A DNA stretch of 64,000 nucleotides, from NCBI RefSeq assembly GCF_013377495.2, contig NC_066363.1, forward strand, positions 122,091,614 to 122,155,613, read 5' to 3'. This document shows, one piece after another, positions 24,364-35,805 of this stretch; the first letter of the stretch is position 1, and each line of letters opens with the position of its first letter. The stretch comes from Cygnus atratus. Its lineage: Eukaryota; Chordata; Aves; Anseriformes; Anatidae. The position numbers and the translations under genes are program-made. The notes under the pieces were generated by a model. The model saw nothing but the letters and a program-made list of their open reading frames with translations, was not told the DNA's origin and ran no database searches.

Positions 24364-27165
24364 ATGGCTAGGCTGGGGAAGAAGGCGATGGCCCAGCTGA
24401 AGTGCATCTACACTAATGCACGCAGCATGGGTAACAAACAGGAGGAGCTGGAAGCCATCGTGCAGCAGGAAGGCTACGACTTGGTTGCCATCACGGAGAC
24501 GTGGTGGGACCGCTCCCATGACTGGAGTGCTGCAATGCCTGGCTATCGGCTCTTCAGGAGGGACAGGCAGCACAGAGGGGGTGGTGGCGTGGCTCTCTAC
24601 ATTAGAGAATCTTTTGATGTTGTGGAACTCCAGGCTGGGAATGATAAGGTTGAATCCCTGTGGGTTAGGATCCGCGGGAAGGCCGGCAAGGCTAGCGTCC
24701 TGGTCGGGGTCTGTTATAGACCGCCGAACCAGGATGAGGAGACGGATGAGGAGTTTTATAGGCAACTGACAGAAGTTGCAAAATCGTCGGCGCTTGTCCT
24801 CGTGGGGGACTTCAACTTCCCGGATATATCCTGGAAACACAACACGGCACGGAGAAAGCAGTCTAGGAGGTTTCTGGAGAGCGTGGGAGATAGCTTCCTG
24901 ACGCAGCTGGTCAGTGAACCCACCAGGGGTGGTGCCCCGCTAGACCTTCTCTTCACAAACAGAGAAGGACTGGTGGGAGATGTGGTGGTCGGAAACTGTC
25001 TTGGACAGAGTGACCATGAAATGGTAAAGTTCTCTATTCTTGGCGAGGCCAGGAAGGGGACCAGTAAAACTGCTGTATTGGACTTCCGGAGGGCTGACTT
25101 TGAGCTGCTCAGGACGCTGGTTGGCCGAGTCCCTTGGGAGGCGGTTCTGAAGGGCAGAGGAGTCCAGGAAGGCTGGGCGCTCCTCAAGAAGGAAATCTTA
25201 ACGGCACAGGAGCGGTCTGTCCCCACGTGCCCAAAGACGAGCCGGCGTGGAAGAAGACCGGCCTGGCTCAACAGAGAGTTGCGGCTTGTGCTTAGCAGAA
25301 AAAAGAGGGTTTATAATCTTTGGAAAAAAGGGCGGGCCGCTGAGGAGGACTACAAGGATGTAGCGAGGCTGTGCAGGGAGAAAATTAGAAAGGCCAAAGC
25401 TCATCTGGAGCTCAACCTGGCTACTGCCGTTAAAGACAACAAAAAATCCTTTTACAAATATATCAATGCGAAACGGAGGACTAAGGAGAATCTCCATCCT
25501 TTACTGGATGCGAGGGGAAACCTAGTTACTAAGGATGAAGAAAAGGCTGAGGTGCTTAATGCCGCCTTTGCCTCAGTCTTTAGCGGCAATACCGGTTGTT
25601 CTCTGGATACCCAGTGCCCTGAGCTGGCGGAAGGGGATGGGGAGCAGGATGTGGCCTTTGCTATTCATGAGGAAATGGTTGGCGACCTGCTAAGGAGCTT
25701 GGATGTGCGCAAGTCGATGGGGCCGGATGGGATGCACCCGAGGGTACTGAAAGAACTGGCGGAGGAGCTGGCCGAGCCGCTTTCCATCATTTATCGGCAG
25801 TCCTGGCTATCGGGGGAGGTCCCAGTTGACTGGCGGCTAGCCAATGTGACGCCCATCTATAAGAAGGGCCGGAGGGCAGACCCGGGTAACTATAGGCCTG
25901 TCAGTTTGACCTCAGTGCCAGGAAAGCTCATGGAGCAGATTATCTTGAGGGTCATCACGCGGCACTTGCAGGGCGAGCAGGCGATCAGGCCCAGTCAGCA
26001 TGGGTTTATGAAAGGCAGGTCCTGCTTGACGAACCTGATCTCCTTCTATGACAAAGTGACGCGCTTGGTGGATGAGGGAAGGGCTGTGGATGTGGTTTAC
26101 CTTGACCTCAGTAAGGCTTTTGACACCGTTCCCCACAACATTCTCCTCAAGAAACTGGCTGCTCGGGGCTTGGACTGGCGTACGCTTCGCTGGGTTAGAA
26201 ACTGGCTGGATAGCCGGGCCCAGAGAGTTGTGGTGAATGGAGTCAAATCTGGTTGGAGGCCGGTCACAAGTGGTGTCCCCCAGGGCTCGGTACTGGGGCC
26301 GGTCCTCTTTAATATCTTTATCGATGATCTGGATGAGGGCGTCCAGTGCACCCTCAGTAAGTTTGCAGATGACACCAAGCTAAGTGCGTGTGTCGATCTG
26401 CCCGAGGGAAGGAAGGCTCTGCAGGAGGATCTGGATAGGCTGGAGCGATGGGCTGAGGTCAACTGTATGAAGTTCAACAAGGCCAAGTGCCGGGTCCTGC
26501 ACCTGGGGCGCAACAACCCCAAGCAGAGCTACAGGCTGGGAGATGAGTGGCTGGAAAGCTGCCTGGCCGAGAAGGACCTGGGAGTATTGGTTGATAGTCG
26601 GCTGAATATGAGCCAGCAGTGTGCTCAGGTGGCCAAGAAGGCCAACAGCATCCTGGCCTGTATAAGAAGCAGTGTGGCCAGCAGGTCTAGGGAGGTGATT
26701 GTCCCCCTGTACTCGGCTCTGGTGAGGCCACACCTCGAGTACTGTGTTCAGTTTTGGGCCCCTCGCTACAGGAAGGACATGGACGTGCTCGAGCGAGTCC
26801 AGAGAAGGGCGACCAAGCTGGTGAGGGGTCTGGAGAACAAGTCTTACGAGGAGCGGCTGAGGGAGCTGGGCTTGTTCAGCCTGGAGAAGAGGAGGCTCAG
26901 GGGAGACCTTATCGCTCTCTACAGTTACCTTAAAGGAAGCTGTAGTGAGGTGGGGGTTGGTCTGTTCTCCCACGTGCCTGGTGACAGGACGAGGGGGAAT
27001 GGGCGAAAGTTGCGACAGGGGAGTTTTAGGTTGGATGTTAGGAAGTACTTCTTTACCGAAAGGGTTATTAAACATTGGAACGGGCTGCCCAGGGAGGTGG
27101 TGGAGTCGCCATCCCTGGAGGTCTTTAAAAGACGTTTAGATGTACAGCTTAGTGATATGGTTTAG
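24364..27165 (+). CDS. CR1 ORF2 polyprotein: AP endonuclease plus reverse transcriptase, 933 aa
   Basis: The enzyme of target-primed reverse transcription: it nicks target DNA and copies the element RNA. The start chosen is the first ATG in the frame (A at -3, G at +4), 56 nt after the ORF1 stop. The frame itself is open from 24145, just after a TAG. Numbered from this ATG, the endonuclease occupies about residues 10-225, with N18 (TNARSMGNK), E45 (ITETWWD), a YRPP motif, GDFN at 148-151 and SDH at 216-218. A basic linker (about 290-400) leads to the reverse transcriptase (about 440-700): KSMGPDG from 450, NYRPVSL, LDLSKAFD at 580-587 (motif A), a GVPQGSVLGP block and FADD at 667-670. The C-terminal part has HLEYCVQFWAP, an ERVQRRATKLV helix and a final HWNGLP segment, as usual for CR1. 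All expected catalytic residues are present and there are no stops, so it could be active. Activity itself is not shown by sequence. Confidence 0.95.
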   Translation: MARLGKKAMAQLKCIYTNARSMGNKQEELEAIVQQEGYDLVAITETWWDRSHDWSAAMPGYRLFRRDRQHRGGGGVALYIRESFDVVELQAGNDKVESLWVRIRGKAGKASVLVGVCYRPPNQDEETDEEFYRQLTEVAKSSALVLVGDFNFPDISWKHNTARRKQSRRFLESVGDSFLTQLVSEPTRGGAPLDLLFTNREGLVGDVVVGNCLGQSDHEMVKFSILGEARKGTSKTAVLDFRRADFELLRTLVGRVPWEAVLKGRGVQEGWALLKKEILTAQERSVPTCPKTSRRGRRPAWLNRELRLVLSRKKRVYNLWKKGRAAEEDYKDVARLCREKIRKAKAHLELNLATAVKDNKKSFYKYINAKRRTKENLHPLLDARGNLVTKDEEKAEVLNAAFASVFSGNTGCSLDTQCPELAEGDGEQDVAFAIHEEMVGDLLRSLDVRKSMGPDGMHPRVLKELAEELAEPLSIIYRQSWLSGEVPVDWRLANVTPIYKKGRRADPGNYRPVSLTSVPGKLMEQIILRVITRHLQGEQAIRPSQHGFMKGRSCLTNLISFYDKVTRLVDEGRAVDVVYLDLSKAFDTVPHNILLKKLAARGLDWRTLRWVRNWLDSRAQRVVVNGVKSGWRPVTSGVPQGSVLGPVLFNIFIDDLDEGVQCTLSKFADDTKLSACVDLPEGRKALQEDLDRLERWAEVNCMKFNKAKCRVLHLGRNNPKQSYRLGDEWLESCLAEKDLGVLVDSRLNMSQQCAQVAKKANSILACIRSSVASRSREVIVPLYSALVRPHLEYCVQFWAPRYRKDMDVLERVQRRATKLVRGLENKSYEERLRELGLFSLEKRRLRGDLIALYSYLKGSCSEVGVGLFSHVPGDRTRGNGRKLRQGSFRLDVRKYFFTERVIKHWNGLPREVVESPSLEVFKRRLDVQLSDMV

Positions 27166-27254
27166 TGGAGTACTTAGTGTTAGGTCGGAGGTTGGACTCG
27201 ATGATCTTGAGGTCTCTTCCAACCTAGAAATCTGTGTCTGTGTCTGTGTCTGTC
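27166..27254 (+). repeat. CR1 3' UTR and hexamer tail (TCTGTG)3-TCTGTC
   Basis: A short 3' UTR carries the CR1 3' recognition-like segment (gaggttggactcgatgatct ... cttccaacct). It ends at 27231-27254 in three TCTGTG units plus TCTGTC. By family knowledge the CR1 reverse transcriptase recognises this end of its RNA, and most avian CR1 copies end in an 8-base ATTCTATG-type repeat. A 6-base unit marks a distinct subfamily. Confidence 0.85.
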
Positions 27255-27395
27255 ATAACTATACATTTGTCTGCCTGTTTCCCATATAGAGCTTGGTCCA
27301 AGGAGCATGCTCATGGCTCACTTGAAGGATCAGCCTGTGCACAAAATGCAAAAGCAGATGCAGCCTTGTTTTAACACATGACCATGGAAAAGGCT
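27255..27395. other. 3' flank of the young CR1
   Basis: Return to ordinary composition after the hexamer tail. No gene or named repeat. Confidence 0.5.
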
Positions 27396-27399
27396 TTTT

Positions 27400-27652
27400 A
27401 TTCAATTACTTGGTGGTTAGAACACTCACTTGCCCAGATTAGAAAAACTGTTGAACAGATTTCAAATCCACTTATCTCACTGGATCTCACCAATCATTGG
27501 TGTACGGTGATGATAGAGCAACGAGGGACTGAATACACATTAACAGGAGCAACAGTCCTGGCCAGAGTTGAGTTACAGTCACAATGGCTCTCATTGTGAA
27601 GTGCAATAATCTTGAATATAAATTCTGGAAAAAAAAAAAAAAAAAAAAAAAA
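27400..27652 (+). mobile_element. tRNA-derived SINE-like copy ending in A24
   Basis: 'Tggtggttagaacactcact' at 27411-27430 is A-box-like, and 'gatttcaaatcc' at 27458-27469 is B-box-like (close to GGTTCAAATCC). Their spacing fits a tRNA-derived promoter of the amniote MIR-type head. The body after 27470 is not recognised. It ends at an A24 tract (27629-27652), so this could instead be a SINE head beside an independent retroposed tail. Confidence 0.5.
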
Positions 27653-28132
27653 GCTGTGTCAAGAAGGAAAGCGAAGAACATCATGTAACTGCTCCAGAAT
27701 TATCCTAGAAGTGCAAATAAGGATAAGAAGTTTATCCAGGGTCCATTTATAGTCAATATGAGCACTGTCGAGGCTGTTTTATCCTATCCCAAGACAGATA
27801 TCCAGGATCTTTGGAATGAATTCCTGTATTTATTTTCCCCTTTCTCTTTGTTATAGATGGCTAGGTTAGGTTACAAGCAGAGTTAAAGTCAGGAAAAAGA
27901 AGTCCCACCTTAAATATATACAAACAGATCAGAGAGGGCTCTTGAGTTCAGCAAGGATAACAGCCAAAGTTGGAAGCATCATTACAGCAGTGGAAAAAAA
28001 AATCTAGAAAATATTAAGCAAGAAATACAGCCCCATCTTTTATCAGTGAATGGTACTGATCAGTTTTTTACCAAAAACTACAATCGATTTGTGGTTGGTT
28101 TTGTTTTTGTTTAGGTTTTGTTTTTACATTCA

Positions 28133-28165
<33 letters not shown>

Positions 28166-28240
28166 CATTCAGTATATATATATATTTCTTCTAAAATCTG
28201 TCTGTGTGTCTGTTGCAGTTGCTTAAACAGGAATTAATTC
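27653..28240. other. Unassigned, with (AT)n microsatellite
   Basis: No gene. The (AT)n tracts at 28139-28166 and 28173-28186 are each preceded by 'acattcagt', suggesting a local duplication. Confidence 0.5.
28139..28186. repeat. (AT)n microsatellite
   Basis: Two AT-alternating runs separated by 'acattcagt'. Confidence 0.9.
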
Positions 28241-28249
28241 TGGGAGCTC

Positions 28250-28320
28250 CCAGGACTTGTCTTGTCTAAGGGGTCATGACCAGATGATCACTGTGGTTCC
28301 CTCTGGTCTTAAAAGATCTA
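28250..28320 (+). mobile_element. CR1/L3-type LINE 3' end
   Basis: 'Ccagatgatcactgtggttc' then 'cctctggtcttaaaagatct' is the plus-strand form of the ancient CR1/L3 end. It is the reverse complement arrangement of the relic at about 2745. Confidence 0.5.
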
Positions 28321-28364
28321 GCAAAAAGCGCTGAGGACAAACAAACTGAAAACCCAAGCCCATG

Positions 28365-28575
28365 CAGTAAGATGCTTTCTGTGCCCAGAAAAGCAGATAA
28401 TCTAAATAGACAAGACAGACTGGAGTGAGAAAAAGGATGTGTTATCTCTCCTTCACAGATGGGAAACAGAGGCACAGGGAGATTAAGTGATTTACACAAG
28501 GTTTGTGTCAGAGCCAGGAATGGGAGCCAGATCTCCTGAATTTTGTGTCACTACCTTAACAAGAAGATCATCTTT
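28365..28575 (-). mobile_element. MIR-type amniote SINE, well preserved
   Basis: Read on the plus strand: 'ataatctaaatagacaagac', 'cttcacagatgggaaacag', 'aggcacagggagattaagtg', 'cagagccaggaatgggagcc', 'agatctcctgaatttt' and 'accttaacaagaagatcat'. This is the reverse complement of the MIR core (cctctgtgcctcagtttcc-type) followed toward its tRNA-related head. The order and spacing are diagnostic. Confidence 0.85.
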
Positions 28576-30030
28576 TTTTTCTTTTTTTTTCTCTTACCAC
28601 AGCATTGAGATGGAAAGGCCTGTACATAAAATTGTACCATTGCTTACAGAGTAATCTCATAAACGATGGAAATCCTATACAAGTAGTGTACATCTGGTAT
28701 TCCAATTTGTCTTCTTCTCTCAGACTGACTCCTCTTTCCTTCAGCTTTCCTTTTATCCTCCCTTTCCTTTGTCTTCACTGTCTGTTGCAAAGGACATTGG
28801 TGTCAATTATAATAGAAGAAAGCACCACTGTCTGATTGCTGGGCACAAAACCAGCATATTCTGACCATCTAACCTTTCAAAGTACAATAAAAAATGTACC
28901 AGGCATACCTGGGCATGTATCTTTTAAGACTGGGTTTGTAAACACAAACAGAGGAAAAAAAAGAAAAAAACAAACAGAAAGGATGTTTGAGATTTGCCTG
29001 TCTTATTACAGCCAAATCTGAGTATGTTTTCAAGGGAGTCAGGCATGACCTCTATGGGGTCTGCTTAGCTGAGTTGGCTAGGTTCAATGATGTCTAAATC
29101 CTTAAACCTTTCTTTCCTCTATCTTCTCATTTCACATGTGATTCTGGCCTCCTTTTCTAAGCCCCTTTGGGTAAAACCGTTCCCTTTTTCATACTGATAG
29201 CCAGATCCTGAGATGGGACAGTACCTTGGGCAAAGCCTGTAAACACCCATCCTGTTTCTGTGGCAACTCTGAGAGTATTCGTTCCTCTCCTGGTCTATGA
29301 AATTATTGCAATAAGGTCTTTCACCAACACCTCAAAATCTTGCCAATTCACAAGAGGCAGAAAGATAAGCATGTAATAACGTTGTCCATGCACAGAAGAG
29401 AAGAATATCCAAGAGTGTGTCAAAACACTTGCGTTGTGGCTACACACCACGGAGGGTCAGCCATGGCTGGACAGGGGAGGACAGTTTGCCCAGGGCCCAG
29501 TGCTTGGAGAGGTTAGAGAGGGCCCCAGCTAACTGCCTAATGATACACAAAAGGTCACAACCTCCACCTTTGCCCTTGGCCCCCTGGAGCCACCTCTGTG
29601 GCACGGGAGACAATGCTCAGCCAACATCGGTGCTTGGCGCTTCATTTTGGACAGGCAAGCAAAGGCCGTGGCAGCAGGAATTCGTGTTGAGCATGCCACA
29701 GACAGCACGGTGGAGCCTTGTGTGTGTGTGTATGGCAAAGGTGACCCCGGATGAATGTAGCTTTGGGCTCTGATGTTTCATAAAAAAAATTCTGGGCAAA
29801 GCTCAAAGCACCCGAACCTCTTTCCAGCCAGCTGCGTGCTGGGAATAGGTTCCCAGAATCAGGTTATCCTGCTGGCCTCTCTATTAAGGGAGGCATAAAG
29901 GATAGTGCTGGGAGAATTACAATGCCATTTTATGGGAAGATCAATGGCATGTCCGCAGCTAGAATGCTGTTTTTAGGTAAGGGTAGTTTCACCTCATAAA
30001 AGATTATATGGCTGACATATTTTTAAGTCC
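28576..30030. other. Unassigned DNA
   Basis: No gene supported. T/C-rich run at about 28569-28592; TG run at 29719-29730. 'Agccagatcctgagatggg' near 29200 may be another old repeat scrap. Confidence 0.45.
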
Positions 30031-30290
30031 GGAGAAGAGTAACAAAATGCGTGATGAAGAGGTGTGGAAACACTTTGAGATAAAGATATGAACGATTGAG
30101 TAGTGGAAGGTGGCAAGTAAGAGATGTCAGCGCAGTATATAAAATAATAGATGGTACAGAGGGTTCATCTGGTCACTCCTGTGTACCCTCTCTTGTAATA
30201 AATATCGGGCAGACACTTGGAAATAAAAGCAACAGGTTTAAATCTGAAACAGTAAATGCTTTTTTAACACAGAGTCTCTGCCGTGGCCTT
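30031..30290 (+). mobile_element. Decayed L3/CR1 ORF2 C-terminal relic
   Basis: Translation reads RRVTKCVMKRCGN, then VRDVSAVYKIIDG, then SNRFKSETVNAFLTQ. This matches the ERVQRRATKLV ... LRGDLIALYSYLKG ... VRKYFFTERV order at the end of the intact CR1 ORF2. The start is truncated and stops are present. Confidence 0.7.
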
Positions 30291-33200
30291 GAGAAAATAC
30301 GAAGGCAAAGAGCGGAGCAGGATTAACAAATGTTGGACATTGCAATCAATATCAGCTACATCTACAGTTAAACTACCCAGGGTAAAAGTTAATCTATTAA
30401 TTCATATTTTAATGTAATATTATGTTAATAACTCAAACCTATGCTTCAGGGCTTGCGAAAACGAGTGCTTCCTGCTTGTAGGGAAATCTGGCTGCTGGGC
30501 ACATTTCTGGATGGGCATTTGTCCTTTGCAGGGGGAGGTCTTCTGCATTTGTTCCTGGCGAGCGGCAGAGGCAGGATTTCAAGCTAGCTGGACATCTGAT
30601 CTGATCCCTCTGGCATCTGACGCTGGCTCGGCCGAGCTCCCGGGGTGCTGCCCGAGGCTGGCCCCGCTGGTATTTCTGCTGCCAAACTGGAACTTGCAAA
30701 ACCTGGGCTTGGCTTGGCGGCGGCGAGCGTGGCGTGTTCAGGCAGCTTTGAGGTTTCACCCAAATTGCCCGCCCTGCCCTGGAAGACACCACCTGTGCTA
30801 AACCAGCCCTAGGCAGGAAATGGAAGAACAAATCAGGCCTAATTCAATTAAAAAAAAAAAAAAAGGCCTTAAAACAAACTGTGCAGAGTCTTCTCTGCAC
30901 GCCATCTGCATAGGAACAGGGGGGATGTGCTGGATGCATACTGTGATTCAAATGGAAGTGAGAGTAAATTGAAGGCTGATATATATCAGTGCTGAGGGCA
31001 GGATTTAGACAAGTGAACAGTTGTTCCTACAACAAAAACAGATAATGTTGTCAAGTTTGTTCCCTAACCAAAGGATTCAATCAAACGCTCACCAGACTCT
31101 AGCTAAATCTCCACAACCTTTATTGCTTCCTGTACACTCACTTAAATCTTGCCTAACCCCTTCCTGTCCCAGTGCTGGTTTCCTTCTTCCTCCCTGGGGT
31201 GGTATTAGCGTCTGCCCACTAAACCATGTCAGCAGGTGAAATTTATAGATGGGCTACAGCCAGCTATTTATCATCATTTTTGTAATTTCCGTCCCCACTT
31301 CTTATTAAATGCAATAACCTTTTGGGCACTTTAAACATGAAATCCATTGCCATATCCAAGATTGTTTCTCCTTCTAGCATGTGAACAACATGGCAACTCA
31401 CTGCCACATGGCACTGCTGCAGGCACTTAAAGGTGCTTAGGAACCTTTTTTTAGAAAAAATAAAATAATAAAATTCACCACAGACTTGACTTAGGACTTT
31501 TACAGGCTTTGAAAATAGGTCATTCCCCTTAACAAGTCCCTTTATTGAGATAAGCATTCACAGTCACAAGGAGAAATAGTAGTGAGCATTTCCTCCAAGC
31601 ACTTGGAACCACAGAGAGCTTGTGCCATCCATCATCAAGCGTGGATCTCCAGGAAGTAGCACGCACACTGCATTGCTTCCTTATGCTTGGTGTCCCAATC
31701 CTCATGTCCTCCATTCACATTTTCTTTCTAGCAAGCAACAAACACAGCTTTTTAAAAAAGATTTCTTAGGAAGACAAGCAAATGTTCACTCAGAAAGGTG
31801 TTGCCTTATGCTCACACACCTTAGCAAGCAAAATGATCATGTGTGGGGTGCATTTTCCCTGTTCCCAAGCACACCAGGGCCCTGTGCCAGCAAGGAGCAA
31901 GCACATCATTGCTGGTGAGCAGCTCCACCCGTGACTGCAGGGCAGAGTCACCTCTGTGAGACTGATGGCTTGGAAAGTCCACTCCCTGTGGATATCTCCA
32001 TTGCTTACCCTGACTCTGCGGCTCTCTTCTAGAGTGGATAACATAAGCTGACACCTGGGTGTGACAGGAAGATTGATTTTGTATGTAAGAGATTATTCAC
32101 GAATAAATAAAATTGAGAAAAAAAAAAAAGAAACAACTCTGAGGATAATAGAAGGAATTTATTGGGGAATTACATGGGAGGTACACTTAGCTCACCAGGT
32201 GGCAACATTATTTTTTCTCTGTTTTTCACTTTTTAATGTTAGCCTTTGACTGGCAGAAAGAATGAAAGAAATGGGAACTATCCCAGGTGTTACAAGCAGA
32301 AAAAGGGCAGTTTCAGAGAGAGTTTGCTCTTGCTTCATTGACAAGATAGACTAGAAGGAAGGGCTCCAGGGACTGTGCAAGAGATAAATACGTTGGGTGA
32401 GTTTTATTTCAAAGATTCTTGCAGCCAAATGAGGAGTCTAAGAGTGAAAAGCACACATTGATATAAATATATGAGAGGGTGTGCCCTTAAACACGAAGCA
32501 ATGTCAGTGTGTTGGTTTGCTAGCAGGCCTCAGAAAAATCGAGTAAAAGCACTCCGCTTCCCCAGTGTAGACATGTTCTTGTCTTTGGACACTCTTCTCA
32601 TTTCCCTTGGCAAACCCAGGGAGGTTTGAACTTTCAGTGCCAGTTTATGCCCCCTCCCCAGCACATGCCATGTTACTGGAGCCAGCAGAGCCTTCAGTTT
32701 AAGCCAGATTGTATTCTGCCTGTTCGCTCTGCCAGCACACAGGGTCTGGAGACCATACAGGACAGCACGCTGGCTGGTGGCTGTCTTCACAGGGCACATA
32801 GCTTGCAAGGAAGCTGGGCAAACCTGTCCAAGCAGCCAGCTCCGCACTGTCCTTTAAACATGGAATTTAAATATTTCAACAAAAGAACTACTATGAGCCT
32901 TAAACCTGGCTCAACTTTTGATTCATTTCCTTCTTTGCTTCAGTCACTTCCAAACCCTGCGTTCTCTGGCCTTAAAGTCAAATGGGGCTGCAGTGAACAG
33001 GAACTGTAAAATTTATCCCCTCAGCAACTGCTTAAATCTCATTTCTAATCCTCTAAACTCCTTGGTTCAAGGTAGTTTAAATTGTTATAAATATCTTGCT
33101 GGTGGATTATACTGCTTAATTGCTACTAAGGGAATAATAATATTATGTGTATGTGCATACATAATATAATGTACATACAGAGACAGAGGCACAGACAGAA

Positions 33201-35805
33201 AATCATCCTGGCAAAGAAGGTATTAAATAGTAGTTTAAACTACTCAGGATTTGGGAAAGCCTGTTAAAGGGATTAGAAACTAAATCCAAAACTGGACAAG
33301 GGGTAAAGGCAATAATTTCCACTGATGGCAATGGTAGAAACACCCTATTTCCTTCTCTTTCTATACCTATATTTTCTTTATATATGGCCTATACCATTTA
33401 TGGGAGAACATGATCTTTCCTATTAAGTTAACCTCATTAATGTAAAGAATACTTACATTTGAGGAAGCATACACACTACTCTCCCAAGAAGGGAGGCAGA
33501 ATGTCCATTGGTAGTATATCTTTCTTTAGGAGGAAATAGTTTCCCTTCATCAAAACATCAGAGTTGTAAGTCCAGCTGTCATAAACAAAATAATAGAAAC
33601 CTGAGAAAAAGTACATAAATATTAACTAAATATAACCTCTTAAATGTGAGTAGTCCTGCTGAGTTGCTTGTGACCAATGCACTTGTGCAGATGCTGAGAC
33701 AACTGGTGCCAAAGTCTTTGTCCTGGATATGTGCTGTCAAATATAACGCCTCTAGAGAAAGTAGTTGTGATAGTAACCCTTCCTGAGAGTGGGAGAGAGG
33801 GAGTTTATTAAGATTTTAATTTTTAAAACATTCATAATACGAAATATTATGACAGGTGTTCCTATAAACTTGATTCTCCTGTGCATGTTTGTCATAGCAA
33901 ATGTCTGCACTTCATTTTTGCTCTTCTTCTGCTCTGTCCTGCTCATGAAATGCTGCAAATGCATTCTCCTGCAAGCAGCTCTGGTTGCTTGTGTTGACCT
34001 CAGACATGGGCTGGTGTCTTCCAGAGTTCAAGGAACCAGCTCCAGAACACAAATACAAAGTGTTCTAAGGAACTGATTTCAAAAGAACTTTACTGAAACG
34101 TTAATTACTGAATATAATAGCTCAAGCCAAACACATATTGCATAAAAGAAGTAAATACTTATAGAAAGTAATAGAAATAAAAATACTTAATGGAAAGAAA
34201 GTAACCTCAATATTGAACATTTCAAAATGGTAAGAAAATGCGATAGTTGTATGTGCTTTAAGAAATAGCCCGTGAGAGCTAGTTCTTACCCAAATTTCAT
34301 TCACTGTGTAGAAGCAAGGGTCTCATTGCACCTGTAAGTTTGAACTCAAGAACATAGCTTCAGTTCAAGAAGAACTGTGCCCTAGGCTACCTCCTGCCTT
34401 TTATCATCTAAAATGAAGCTGCATTATTACAAATACTATAATTGGGTGTACTTAGTCTATTACACTCTTTCTAGGCACATGAGATCTGTTTTTTAGCTTA
34501 GTGTTTATACTCTGTGATTAAACCAGTTTGGTCTTGTTCTGTGGTAAGAACAAGGATCTTCTGTCTGGAAGGTAAAATACAGAATCCTTGTACCACCTCT
34601 TGCCTGTTGTTTTCGTTCATCTTCACTCAATATCTCTTGATTCAAGCCTGACTAAAAGCCTTAATCTATTAAACACTGTATGGAAAAGTCTATAGGACAT
34701 TAATGTAGTTGAAACTATTTAGCTTTCTTGGTATACATTTCCTATGTATTCTTCAGACTTGAAGTACTCTTTCTATCCTGTGTTTGTACTACACCCTGGA
34801 GACTGGCTTTGGTGCATGTTTTGTTCTGCTTGGATCTGGCCAAAGATCCACACCTGTGTGTAGCAAAGCCAGCATAACACACATTGAGCCACATGTGCTT
34901 GTGAGCATGCTAAGGCCAAGGTTGGATGTTGTCTGGTGTGATCTGTGAATGTGGCAGTGTGGTCTGTGGTCCAGTTGCTCCTAATGTAGCTGAGAGAAAC
35001 AAATCTGACTGCTGTACTTGAGATCAGTTTTTAAAGAGCTTGCAATAAAAACAAGCACCTCTCTGCAAAGCTAAAAGTTCACCTTGTACAGAGAATCTCT
35101 TGAGACTGTTATTTGGCTTAGATATACTAATATTTTTAATATTTTATGCCTTAATTCAACAAAATGAGCTTAAACACAGCTGGGAATTACTTATGCAGCT
35201 TGCTGAACAGGAATCTGCAAGTACTTTAGAGCAGGTCCATGGAATAACTGGGTGTCCTGCAAGCAAGGGGAAGCAGTTGCCCACCTCCCCAGAAGTAGCG
35301 CTGTCCAGGCCCTTGTCTCAATGGCTATGTTGTTTCCATCATGCATGAAGAGACTTGCAGTCTTAGCATGACTCTCTAACCATATACACTAAAGTAAAGA
35401 AGAGCCTGAAGGGCAGCCACCATGTAAAATAAAGCAGTTTTAGATAGCTACCAAGCTGAGGGAAATTGGTTCGACTGGCTTACTAGGTGCTCATTAGGAA
35501 AGGGAGGAGACAAGACTTACAGTACTGGACCTTTTTCCCTATTGCTTAATTGCACTTATTGATAAAATGCAAATGGTTTGAATGCTTTGTACTTTTTTAT
35601 GGGGAGCCGGATTTTTTCCTTGTTTTCTGCCAACCTCTGGCCTTGACCGTGCATGAGACATTTAAGGAAGAAACATTTAGTTTAGCTGTTTCATCATTAC
35701 AATCTTGTTCTATTGATCTCTTCCCATTGCTGTGTTTACTAATTTCTTGACATACACAAAGTGTGTTCCTTTTTTTTTTTTTTTTTTTTTAATAAGGGAA
35801 GTTAG
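30291..35805. other. Unassigned DNA
   Basis: No host exon or named mobile element recognised. The patch at 30440-30800 is GC-rich with open frames on both strands. A tracts lie at about 30849-30864 and 32118-32130, and T21 at 35770-35790. Confidence 0.45.

Larger units (their letters stand above)
22397..27254 (+). mobile_element. Apparently full-length CR1 LINE retrotransposon, both ORFs intact
   Basis: A non-LTR retrotransposon of the CR1 clade, about 4.86 kb. In order it has tandem 222-bp 5' units, a unique CpG-rich leader, ORF1, a 56-nt spacer, ORF2, an 87-89 nt 3' UTR and a TCTGTG hexamer tail. The 3' UTR carries the CR1-like segment with 'ttggactcgatgatctt' and 'cttccaacct'. Neither ORF contains a stop or frameshift, whereas every other LINE piece in the window is truncated or full of stops. 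CpGs are dense and undecayed, which suggests recent insertion. The 5' boundary is set where the first unit's similarity begins (about 22397-22404). No clear target-site duplication is visible: 'tgtca' occurs at 22391 and 27251, but the latter belongs to the tail repeat. CR1 elements often lack long duplications. Most CR1 copies are severely 5'-truncated, so a complete copy is uncommon. Confidence 0.93.

Noticed and set aside
22391..27255. 'tgtca' as a target-site duplication of the CR1
   Set aside because: The right-hand copy is part of the hexamer tail and five bases are too few to be meaningful.
27378..27652. Processed host pseudogene with poly(A) tail
   Set aside because: The encoded peptide is not recognisable, and the tRNA-like A and B boxes favour a SINE.
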